This document shows positions 14,554 through 21,086 of a stretch of DNA of 23,276 bases, piece after piece (position 1 is the stretch's first letter; each line of letters starts with the position of its first letter). The notes beneath the pieces are model-generated. The model was not told where the DNA came from and searched no databases. It saw nothing but the letters and a program-made list of their open reading frames with translations. This DNA comes from Deltaproteobacteria bacterium (GTDB lineage: Bacteria > Desulfobacterota > Dissulfuribacteria > Dissulfuribacterales > JALVPX01), in NCBI GenBank assembly GCA_027061625.1, contig JAMOVF010000154.1, positions 1-23,276 of the forward strand. Direction: 5' to 3'. The translations under genes and the position numbers were made by a program.

Positions 14554-15719
14554 AGCCGACTAAATGGATTTCCATATTGGGCTCTACTGGTTCCATAGGC
14601 AGGAGCGCATTAGATGTTATTGCCAGATCTGAGGGAAGGTTTGCAGTATCAGGCCTTGCTGCAGGGCAAAACATAGAACTGCTGGCAGATCAGATTAACA
14701 AGTTCAAGCCCTTGGCCGCCGCCGTTATGAGTGAGGAGCTGGCCTCACAATTGAAAAGGCTTGTGGAAAAGGGGTGTAAGACCAATATCCTCTTTGGCAA
14801 GGCGGGTTACAAGGAGATTGCTTCCCTGCAAAAGGCGCAAATGGTTCTTTCTGCAATGGTTGGTGCAGCTGGTTTGATACCTACTATGGCAGCAATAGAA
14901 GCAGGCAAAGACATTGCCCTGGCTAATAAGGAGTCCCTGGTTACTGCTGGCCCTCTGGTTATGAAAAAGGCAAAGGAAAAAGGGGTTAACATAATTCCAG
15001 TGGACAGCGAACACAGCGCAATCTTCCAATGTCTTCAGGGAAATCCTAAGGAAGGGGTAAAAAGAATTATTTTGACAGCTTCAGGCGGCCCCTTTTTACA
15101 GAAAAGTGAGCAAGAGCTTGAGAATGTGACTCCCCAACAGGCGGTTGCACATCCTAATTGGTCCATGGGCGCCAAGATTTCAGTGGATTCTGCTACCCTT
15201 ATGAATAAAGGCCTTGAGGTCATAGAAGCAAGCTGGCTCTTTGATATGGCAGCAGATGATATTGATGTGGTGGTTCATCCACAGAGCATTGTGCACAGTA
15301 TGGTGGAATTTATTGATGGTTCAGTGCTGGCTCAGCTTGGCGTGCCAGATATGCGCGGGCCAATTGCCTATGCCTTTTCATGGCCGGACCGGATATCAGT
15401 GGGTGTTCCAGGCCTGGATATTGTTAAGGCGTCACCACTTACCTTTGAGGCCCCTGATATGGAACGTTTTCCATGTCTCAAATATGCCTATGAGGCACTC
15501 CGAAGAGGCGGAACTATCCCAGCCGCCCTCAATGCAGCCAATGAGGTTGCTGTAGCAGCTTTCCTAGAAGGCCGAATAGGTTATAAACAGATAGCGGAAG
15601 TAATTTTCAAGGTGCTTTCCGATTTCCCTCGGGATGAAATAGATTCTTTGGATGCAGTTATGCAGGCGGACGCTCTGGCACGGCTAAGGGCAGAAAATAT
15701 CGTGGAGAAAATGATATGA
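14550..15719 (+). CDS. dxr: 1-deoxy-D-xylulose 5-phosphate reductoisomerase
   Basis: Second step of the MEP isoprenoid pathway: converts DXP to MEP with NADPH, and is the fosmidomycin target. I chose ATG 14550, which overlaps the cdsA stop (ATGA), over an upstream in-frame ATG at 14508, because the product then starts MKPTKWISILGSTGSIG and has 389 residues. Motifs are the NADPH loop GSTGSIG (11-17), ANKESLVTAG (125-134), the metal ligands in VDSEHS (Asp152, Glu154), the flexible loop HPNWSMGAK (201-209) and NKGLEVIEA (Glu223). rseP overlaps its stop by 4 bases. Confidence 0.97.
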   Translation: MKPTKWISILGSTGSIGRSALDVIARSEGRFAVSGLAAGQNIELLADQINKFKPLAAAVMSEELASQLKRLVEKGCKTNILFGKAGYKEIASLQKAQMVLSAMVGAAGLIPTMAAIEAGKDIALANKESLVTAGPLVMKKAKEKGVNIIPVDSEHSAIFQCLQGNPKEGVKRIILTASGGPFLQKSEQELENVTPQQAVAHPNWSMGAKISVDSATLMNKGLEVIEASWLFDMAADDIDVVVHPQSIVHSMVEFIDGSVLAQLGVPDMRGPIAYAFSWPDRISVGVPGLDIVKASPLTFEAPDMERFPCLKYAYEALRRGGTIPAALNAANEVAVAAFLEGRIGYKQIAEVIFKVLSDFPRDEIDSLDAVMQADALARLRAENIVEKMI

Positions 15720-16798
15720 CCACACTTTGGTCTTTTTTACTGGTATTGAGTTTGTTGATTTTGGTCCATGAATTAGGCCATTTTTTAGTGGCCAGAGCCT
15801 TTGGTGTAAAGGTGCTGAAATTTTCCATTGGCTTTGGTCCAAGGATTTGGGGCATTGTCAGAGGAGGAACAGATTACTGTATTTCAGCCTTTCCCCTTGG
15901 CGGATTTGTAAAGATGCTTGGAGAACAGCCAGGTGAAGAAATACCAGAGGAAGAACGCCAATATTCTTTTAATCATAAACCTCTATGGCAAAGGGCGGCT
16001 ATTGTGGCAGCTGGTCCAATTTCCAATCTTCTCTTTGCTGGATTTATTATATTTGCCATCTTGATCCTCTATGGAAATCCAGTGCTCTTGCCGGAAATAG
16101 GCGAAGTGCAACCAGACTCACCAGCCCAGTCAGCAGGGCTGAAGCCAGGCGATATGATTGTGGCGGTTAATGGCCATCCTATTGAGACCTGGGAAGAGCT
16201 GTCAAAAATTATACGGAGCAGTAAAGGCAAGCCTTTGAAGCTGTTAGTAAAGAGAGATGGTAAAGAGCTTGCTATTTCCGTCACTCCAAAACTCAAAAAG
16301 GTCAAAAATATCTTTGGCGAAGAGAGTGAAGTGCCTATAATTGGCGTGACTGCTGCTGGCAATCTCAAAATAGAAAAATTAAATCCTCTTTCCGCCTTTT
16401 CCCTTGCGGCATCCAAGACATATGACCTTATAGCTCTAACGTTTAAAGGCTTTTTAAAGATCATAAAGCGCGATATACCTCTTTCAGTATTGGGCGGCCC
16501 GATCATGATTGCCCAGATGGCAGGTCAGCAGGCCCAGCAGGGCATGTTAAACCTCTTTTATTTTATGGCATTGCTGAGCATTAACCTAGGCTTGCTAAAC
16601 CTATTTCCCATTCCAGTGCTTGACGGTGGGCATCTCTTATTTTTCGCTATTGAGGCCATTACAAGGAAACCTCTTTCTATGCGTCAGCGTGAGATAGCCC
16701 AGCAGATAGGCATTTTTATTTTAATGGCCTTGATGCTTCTAGTTTTCTATAATGATATAGCCAGATTGATGGGCTTTGGGCAGACTTTTAAGCCTTAA
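15716..16798 (+). CDS. rseP: RIP metalloprotease RseP (site-2 protease family)
   Basis: Inner-membrane zinc protease that cleaves membrane-spanning substrates, such as anti-sigma factors in the envelope stress response. The first helix carries HELGH (residues 18-22). NLFPIPVLDGG (295-305) supplies the second metal-binding aspartate (Asp303). The product has 360 residues and one PDZ domain (about 115-195, core VQPDSPAQSAGLKPGD), whereas E. coli RseP has two PDZ domains and about 450 residues. Single-PDZ forms are common outside the gamma group. It overlaps dxr by 4 bases (ATGA). No anti-sigma factor gene is present in the window. Confidence 0.96.
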   Translation: MTTLWSFLLVLSLLILVHELGHFLVARAFGVKVLKFSIGFGPRIWGIVRGGTDYCISAFPLGGFVKMLGEQPGEEIPEEERQYSFNHKPLWQRAAIVAAGPISNLLFAGFIIFAILILYGNPVLLPEIGEVQPDSPAQSAGLKPGDMIVAVNGHPIETWEELSKIIRSSKGKPLKLLVKRDGKELAISVTPKLKKVKNIFGEESEVPIIGVTAAGNLKIEKLNPLSAFSLAASKTYDLIALTFKGFLKIIKRDIPLSVLGGPIMIAQMAGQQAQQGMLNLFYFMALLSINLGLLNLFPIPVLDGGHLLFFAIEAITRKPLSMRQREIAQQIGIFILMALMLLVFYNDIARLMGFGQTFKP

Positions 16799-16820
16799 GG
16801 TAATAATATTTCGTATCTCT

Positions 16821-17543
16821 GTGCCATTTATTACGTTTGCCATAGAAACTTCAGGAGCATATGGCGGTATAGCTATATTGGAAGATGATAGAGTTGTAGG
16901 GGAAGCAGCCTTTTCCAGCAGGAAAACCCATTCCCGCAGGTTGCTCCCTTTGGCTAAATTTCTCTTTCAAGACATGGGACTACAATTTTCAGATCTTGAC
17001 CTGGTGGCAGTCTCCCAGGGGCCAGGCAGCTTTACCGGACTTCGGATAGGGATGTCTGTTGCAAAGGGGCTGGCTTATGGTTTGAGCATTCCTGTTGTAG
17101 GGGTGCCGAGCCTTGATGCCTTGGCATATGCAGTTACTGCTTGTCCTGGTGATTACATATGCCCGCTCATAGATGCCAGAAAAGGAGAGGTTTATTGTGC
17201 ATTATATGAGGTTGAACAGGACTATTCACAAAAACGCATCACAGATTACTTGGTTCTGCCGCCGGAAGACGTAGCTGAACTGGTTAAGGGAAAAAGGGTG
17301 TGGCTGCTTGGGAGCGGGGCAGATGTCTGTTTTGAATTGTTGGCCCATAAATATGGAGACAAGGTGAGGCTGACAACAAAGGTATTGGACAGACAGCTTC
17401 CTTCTTCAGTAGGGCTCATTGGATACAGAAAGTTTAGGCAGCATAAGAGTGGAGACAGCCTCTCTCTATTAAAGCCAATATATGTAAGGCCTTCAGAGGC
17501 TGAAATAAATCTTAAGAGGAAGAGGTTGAGTGGAACTGTTTAA
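16821..17543 (+). CDS. tsaB: tRNA threonylcarbamoyladenosine biosynthesis protein TsaB
   Basis: Inactive ASKHA paralogue that scaffolds TsaD and TsaE to make t6A37 in ANN-reading tRNAs. The diagnostic motif GPGSFTGLRIG is at residues 67-77, preceded by VAVSQ and followed by AKGLAYGL. The N-terminal strand TFAIETSGAYGGIAIL is the usual opening. I placed the start at GTG 16821, giving 240 residues. An in-frame TTG at 16776 overlapping rseP is the alternative; neither has a strong ribosome site (AAGG at 16797-16800 is far away). The gene overlaps sfsA by 14 bases. TsaD and TsaE are not encoded in the window. Confidence 0.92.
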   Translation: MPFITFAIETSGAYGGIAILEDDRVVGEAAFSSRKTHSRRLLPLAKFLFQDMGLQFSDLDLVAVSQGPGSFTGLRIGMSVAKGLAYGLSIPVVGVPSLDALAYAVTACPGDYICPLIDARKGEVYCALYEVEQDYSQKRITDYLVLPPEDVAELVKGKRVWLLGSGADVCFELLAHKYGDKVRLTTKVLDRQLPSSVGLIGYRKFRQHKSGDSLSLLKPIYVRPSEAEINLKRKRLSGTV

Positions 17544-18255
17544 AGTTCCCTATGATGCCCAAGGGATCTTTTTGGAAAGGCCGAATAGGTTTCTTGGCAG
17601 GGTTGATATAACAAGCCCTTTTGAACAAAAAGATGTCTTAATCCATGTGCATGATCCAGGCAGACTGCCAGACCTTTTGATTCCAGGGGCACAGGTACGC
17701 ATTAAAAAGGCTGTAAATCCAAACAGGAAGACGGGTTGGGATCTGCTTGCTGTAAAAAATAAAGATCACTGGGTCTTTGTTAATTCTGCATATCACAGAA
17801 AGATCGTTGAATATATCCTGGCTAGGCAAGAAATTTCTCCTTTTGAACATGTAACAGCAATTCAGCCTGAGGTAAGGGTGGGGAAAAGCCGTCTTGATTT
17901 TTGTCTTACCCTAATGGATGGCCAGAAGGTATTTATTGAGACCAAAGGGTGTACCCTTGCAATAGATGAAAAGGCACTTTTCCCTGATGCTCCCACTTCC
18001 AGGGGATGCAGGCATGTTGCAGAACTTGCTGAACTAAGGCAGCAAGGCCATCGTACCGCCTTAATAACATTGGTATTCCGGGAAGATGCCAGCTGTTTTG
18101 CCCCCCATTTTGATATTGATCCAAAATTTTCCAAGGCCTTTCAAGAGGCCTTCAATAAAGGGGTGGAGCACTATTCCATGGTGATAGGCTATAAAGACTC
18201 GGCCTTGGTTTACCATGGGACCATTCCTTTGTGTCCAGAAGCCTTTAAATTGTAG
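17530..18255 (+). CDS. sfsA: SfsA family DNA/RNA nuclease-like protein
   Basis: A 241-residue SfsA protein, named for sugar fermentation stimulation in E. coli and related to PD-(D/E)XK nucleases. Motifs are RFLGRV (20-25), HDPGRL (41-46, in place of the common NTGRM type), SRLDF (120-124, Asp123), FIETKGCT (135-142, Glu137 and Lys139 as the likely catalytic pair) and FPDAPTSRGCRHVAEL (151-166). The start is GTG 17530 with purine-rich AGAGGAAGAGG before it, 14 bases inside tsaB. The biological role is not well established. The stop overlaps a TATAAT-like sequence, and cheZ follows 119 bases later. Confidence 0.94.
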   Translation: MELFKVPYDAQGIFLERPNRFLGRVDITSPFEQKDVLIHVHDPGRLPDLLIPGAQVRIKKAVNPNRKTGWDLLAVKNKDHWVFVNSAYHRKIVEYILARQEISPFEHVTAIQPEVRVGKSRLDFCLTLMDGQKVFIETKGCTLAIDEKALFPDAPTSRGCRHVAELAELRQQGHRTALITLVFREDASCFAPHFDIDPKFSKAFQEAFNKGVEHYSMVIGYKDSALVYHGTIPLCPEAFKL

Positions 18256-18270
18256 TGTATAATTTGGGTT

Positions 18271-18298
18271 TAACCAACTTTAATAAACTTGCCGATAG
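18271..18298 (+). promoter_or_regulatory. Candidate sigma28 (FliA) promoter for cheZ
   Basis: GCCGATAG at 18291-18298 matches the flagellar sigma -10 consensus GCCGATAA at 7 of 8 positions. TAAC at 18271-18274, 16 bases upstream, matches the -35 core TAAA at 3 of 4 (usual gap 15). It lies about 76 bases before the cheZ start. A perfect TATAAT at 18258-18263 nearby has no good -35 partner and could be an alternative. Confidence 0.4.
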
Positions 18299-18374
18299 CA
18301 ACTACAAGAGCCTGTTCAAGGTATTGTTTCACCTAGCTGAACAGAAACATTTGAGTAGCGGAGGCGTTCTTTTT

Positions 18375-19055
18375 ATGAATGAAGCCCACATGACAAAGTC
18401 TGTTTTGACCCAGATAAAGAACACAATAACAGAGATTTTTGATGAAAAAATGGATAAATTTTTAAAGAGCATGGCAGAAGGGCAGTTTTATAAAGAACTT
18501 GCCCTTGAGATGAAAGCGGGCCTGGATGGTGTCTATAATACTATCAGCGAATTTAAAGAGACACTTGGCCAGCTTCATGATTCTACACAAAAGGCGAATA
18601 ATGCCTTTCAAGAAGCTTCTGACCAGCTGGATGCCATTGTAAGGGCCACTGAACAGGCCACTGATCAGATAATGGACCTTACTGAAAAAAATCAAAAACG
18701 CATGCAGGAAATCCGTTCCCTTTTAGAGGATATCGGAGATGACAATAAGAAGGAAAAAATTACACAACTCCTCAATGAGGCTGAAACGGATTCAATGAGT
18801 ATAGTAGCAGCCTGTTCCTTCCAAGACATTACAGGCCAGCGCATCAGGAAAGTGGTTTCTGCCATGAAATCCATAGAGGATAAACTGTTAACCCTGCTCG
18901 TGTCAGCAGGCGTCAAGATGAAGGGCAGGGAACAAGGCAAAGATGCTGCCTCTTTGGATAAAGATACCCGTAAGGCAATGGATATGCTTAAAGGACCTCA
19001 AGAAGGGGTGTCCCAGGACTCTGTGGACTCCTTATTGGAGGATTTAGGACTTTAG
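18375..19055 (+). CDS. cheZ: Chemotaxis protein CheZ (CheY-P phosphatase)
   Basis: Dephosphorylates CheY-P to end the flagellar motor signal. The 226-residue product is nearly all helical, with a long hairpin. The active site FQDITGQ contains Asp151 and Gln155, matching E. coli Asp143 and Gln147. The C-terminal peptide SQDSVDSLLEDLGL closely resembles the E. coli CheZ tail that binds CheY-P. I chose ATG 18375, with GGAGG 10 bases upstream; an in-frame GTG at 18255 directly after sfsA would add 40 residues without family support and has no ribosome site. No other chemotaxis gene is in the window, so it is an isolated cheZ. A sigma28-like promoter lies upstream. Confidence 0.93.
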   Translation: MNEAHMTKSVLTQIKNTITEIFDEKMDKFLKSMAEGQFYKELALEMKAGLDGVYNTISEFKETLGQLHDSTQKANNAFQEASDQLDAIVRATEQATDQIMDLTEKNQKRMQEIRSLLEDIGDDNKKEKITQLLNEAETDSMSIVAACSFQDITGQRIRKVVSAMKSIEDKLLTLLVSAGVKMKGREQGKDAASLDKDTRKAMDMLKGPQEGVSQDSVDSLLEDLGL

Positions 19056-19157
19056 CTTACGCCCCTTTTTCCTTTTGCCGGCACGTTCACATTTGCGCCT
19101 GCAATTGCTGCATATGGCTGGCTGTGTAGGCCTATTGGGATTTTTCAAGCAATACAT
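19044..19157 (-). CDS. 37-residue cysteine-rich basic protein, unknown
   Basis: A short minus-strand gene starting at ATG 19157 with a strong ribosome site AAAGGAG seven bases upstream. It ends at TAA 19044 and overlaps the cheZ 3' end by 12 bases in antisense. The product starts MYCLKNPNRPTQPAICSNC and has four cysteines (3, 16, 19, 23; a CxxCxxxC group) and a Lys/Arg-rich end (AGKRKKGRKLKS). This looks like a small metal-binding, possibly nucleic-acid-binding peptide. I do not recognise the family. Support comes from the ribosome site and the ordered composition; chance cannot be excluded for so short a frame. Confidence 0.5.
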   Translation of the reverse strand: MYCLKNPNRPTQPAICSNCRRKCERAGKRKKGRKLKS

Positions 19158-19509
19158 ATCTTTACTCCTTTAATAAGCGACTTTTTCAAAATTAGTCATT
19201 ATTGAGACTTTGTATTAATAACCATAATATTTTTTTCTCAATATGCAATATAAATGCCATCAAGGTGTCAGTTATTTCGGACTATTTTAGCCCGATTTCA
19301 CGGCCTTCCTGCCCATTTTACAAATTATTAAAAAATGGCATGTCTAAAAATGGACACCATGTGTCGATTTAACCACATGACTATCTATTGCTTTTCAAAC
19401 AGGATAGGCTGCAATTCATGAGGCTTGATTGTTAGTGAAAATGCACTATCTTTCTATTAATTTGACGTTTATTTGAGTATAAGATTGAATATAGTGGGAG
19501 GTGTTTAAT
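19158..19509. other. Intergenic region before the FmdB-type gene
   Basis: About 350 AT-rich bases without a convincing protein gene. It holds an imperfect inverted pair GGTGTC (19264-19269) and GACACC (19353-19358) around an inner hairpin CCATTTT (19313-19319) with AAAATGG (19332-19338), plus the overlapping palindrome GACAC-CAT-GTGTC (19353-19365). A possible promoter for the next gene is TTGACG (19462-19467), 17 bases, TTGAAT (19485-19490), but its start would fall at the ribosome site, leaving almost no leader. Confidence 0.45.
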
Positions 19510-19758
19510 ATGCCTATTTATGAATATCAATGTGAGCAGTGTGGAAAAATTGTTGAAAAGTGGCAAAAGGTGAGCGATCCGCCTTTGACTGAGTGTGATA
19601 ATTGTAAAGGCCGTATGCACAAGCTGATTTCCCAGACAAGTTTTCAACTGAAAGGAAATGGCTGGTATGTTACAGATTATTGTAACAGAAAGTCACCAGA
19701 GAAAAGCCCTTCAAAATCATCATCAACTAAAAAAGAGTCTTCTTCCAAAAAAGATTGA
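19510..19758 (+). CDS. FmdB family zinc-ribbon protein
   Basis: An 82-residue protein starting MPIYEYQCEQCG, the typical FmdB/CxxC_CxxC_SSSS opening. The zinc knuckles are Cys8/Cys11 and Cys29/Cys32. A central SFQLKGNGWYVTDY stretch follows, then a Ser/Lys-rich low-complexity tail, which is also typical. The name comes from a proposed regulator of formamidase or amide metabolism, but for most members the role is unknown. I chose ATG 19510 (GGAGG at 19497-19501, 8 bases before) over an in-frame GTG at 19501. It appears to be transcribed alone: long non-coding DNA before it and a clear terminator after it. Confidence 0.93.
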   Translation: MPIYEYQCEQCGKIVEKWQKVSDPPLTECDNCKGRMHKLISQTSFQLKGNGWYVTDYCNRKSPEKSPSKSSSTKKESSSKKD

Positions 19759-19782
19759 TACCAATTGTTATAAACTTTATGC

Positions 19783-19811
19783 AAGGCGCCTATAGGGTGC
19801 CTTTTCTTTTT
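19783..19811 (+). terminator. Rho-independent terminator after the FmdB-type gene
   Basis: Stem AAGGCGCC with GGTGCCTT (one G-U wobble), loop TATAG, followed by TTCTTTTT. It lies 25 bases after the stop codon and separates the FmdB-type gene from the DAHP synthase gene. Confidence 0.88.
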
Positions 19812-19877
19812 ATCTTGTATCTAAAACCAGTTAGTGTTTAGTTGTGACAAAATCCATTTTAAAAGGTGGTGTTAAAG

Positions 19878-20885
19878 ATGTTGATTGTTATGCGGCAAGA
19901 CGCCACTCAGGAAGACATTAACAAGGTAATTGAGGCAATAAAGGCCCATGGCTGGGAGCCAAAGCCTATCCCAGGAGGGGAGCGGACGGCCATTGGCATA
20001 TTGAGAAATGAAGGGCCTGTAGATCCCGCGCTCTTTTTGGATATGCCAGGGGTAAGGGATGCTATTGCCGTATCTAAGCCATATAAGCTGGTCAGCAGGG
20101 AGATGCACCCTGAAGATACCACGATCCCTTTCGGCAATGGCGAAGTAGTGATTGGCGGCCAAAAGGTGGTATTGATGGCCGGGCCTTGTGCTGTTGAGAG
20201 TGAGGCCCAGGCCTTGTCTATAGCAGAAAAGGTGAAAGAGGCAGGGGGGACCTTTTTCAGGGCTGGAGCCTTTAAACCACGCACATCACCATATTCCTTT
20301 CAGGGATTAAGGGAAAAGGGCCTTGAGATCTTGGCTAAGGTGAGGGAGGAAACTGGCCTCTTTATTGTAACCGAGGCAACGGATCATGAGGTTTGCGGCC
20401 TAGTTGAGGAATATGCAGATATGATCCAGATTGGCACAAGAAATATGCAGAATTACAGGCTGCTTTTAAGAGCAGGCCAGGCCAAGAAACCAGTGCTTTT
20501 AAAAAGGGGAATGTGGGCTACAGTGGATGAATGGCTTATGGCTGCTGAATATATAATGTCTGAAGGCAACAGCCAGGTGATTTTGTGTGAAAGAGGTATA
20601 AGAACCTTTGTTAAACATTCCAGAAATACCTTGGATTTGAATGCAATTCCATATCTTAAGAAGGTGAGCCATTTACCAGTAGTAGTTGATCCCAGCCATG
20701 CAGCAGGTGTTAGGGATCAAGTAATTCCCCTTGCCAAAGCAGCTGCAGCAGCAGGTGCAGCCGGCCTCCTTGTGGAAGTGCATGATGCCCCAGAAAAGGC
20801 CATGTCTGACGGGCCTCAATCCCTTTATCCTGAGCAATTTGAGCAATTGGTAAAGGAGTTGAAGCACATGAATATTGAGGTATAA
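19878..20885 (+). CDS. aroF: 3-deoxy-7-phosphoheptulonate (DAHP) synthase, type I-beta with N-terminal regulatory domain
   Basis: First step of the shikimate pathway, joining phosphoenolpyruvate and erythrose 4-phosphate. The 335-residue protein has an N-terminal ferredoxin-like domain (about residues 1-70, MLIVMRQDATQEDI) like Thermotoga maritima DAHP synthase, where it mediates feedback control by Phe/Tyr. A TIM-barrel synthase follows with GPCAVES (102-108), KPRTSPYSFQG (133-143) and DPSHAAG (271-277). The expected metal ligands are Cys104, His274, Glu300 and Asp311. I chose ATG 19878 with AGGTGG 8 bases before; an in-frame GTG at 19866 lies within that ribosome site. It has no other aromatic pathway genes next to it. 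The last codons hold a promoter candidate for tRNA-Cys. Confidence 0.96.
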   Translation: MLIVMRQDATQEDINKVIEAIKAHGWEPKPIPGGERTAIGILRNEGPVDPALFLDMPGVRDAIAVSKPYKLVSREMHPEDTTIPFGNGEVVIGGQKVVLMAGPCAVESEAQALSIAEKVKEAGGTFFRAGAFKPRTSPYSFQGLREKGLEILAKVREETGLFIVTEATDHEVCGLVEEYADMIQIGTRNMQNYRLLLRAGQAKKPVLLKRGMWATVDEWLMAAEYIMSEGNSQVILCERGIRTFVKHSRNTLDLNAIPYLKKVSHLPVVVDPSHAAGVRDQVIPLAKAAAAAGAAGLLVEVHDAPEKAMSDGPQSLYPEQFEQLVKELKHMNIEV

Positions 20886-20886
20886 G
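20859..20886 (+). promoter_or_regulatory. Candidate sigma70 promoter for tRNA-Cys
   Basis: TTGAAG (20859-20864), 16 bases, TATAAG (20881-20886; 5 of 6 match to the -10 box). It lies in the 3' end of the DAHP synthase gene and would give a leader of about 46 bases before the tRNA. It could also drive trkA by read-through. Confidence 0.35.
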
Positions 20887-20938
20887 CTCCACTCTTGTCA
20901 ACCCCATTTGGGTATGGTAATCATCTGCACACCAATGA

Positions 20939-21014
20939 GGCGGCGTAGCCAAGTGGCTAAGGCGACGGTCTGCAAAACCGTTATTCCCCGGTTCGAATCC
21001 GGGCGCCGCCTCCA
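20939..21014 (+). tRNA. tRNA-Cys (GCA anticodon)
   Basis: Cloverleaf with acceptor GGCGGCG/CGCCGCC, D-arm around AGTGGCTAA, anticodon arm ACGGT-CTGCAAA-ACCGT (anticodon GCA), T-arm CCCGG-TTCGAAT-CCGGG. The discriminator is T, the Cys identity base, followed by an encoded CCA at 21012-21014. A terminator begins 22 bases downstream. Confidence 0.97.
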
Positions 21015-21036
21015 ACTTTTTTATATAACTGCAATG

Positions 21037-21070
21037 GGATTGCATGCGGGTGGCAGGCAATCCTTTTTTT
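21037..21070 (+). terminator. Rho-independent terminator between tRNA-Cys and trkA
   Basis: Stem GGATTGC with GCAATCC, an A-G mismatch, then TGC with GCA around a GGGTG loop, followed by seven T. The T-run ends only 16 bases before the trkA start codon. Confidence 0.9.
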
Positions 21071-21086
21071 GTGTAAATAGGCAGCT

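Noticed and set aside
18255..18374. Upstream extension of cheZ to GTG 18255
   Set aside because: No ribosome site; the extension contains the promoter-like elements, and ATG 18375 with GGAGG gives a normal CheZ length.
19248..19330. 25-codon plus-strand frame starting MPSRCQLFRT
   Set aside because: No ribosome site, no recognisable feature, and it runs through the inverted-repeat segment.
20710..21060. 116-residue minus-strand frame over the DAHP synthase 3' end and tRNA-Cys
   Set aside because: It contains the translated tRNA pattern APGFEPGNNGFADRRLSHLATPP; not a gene.
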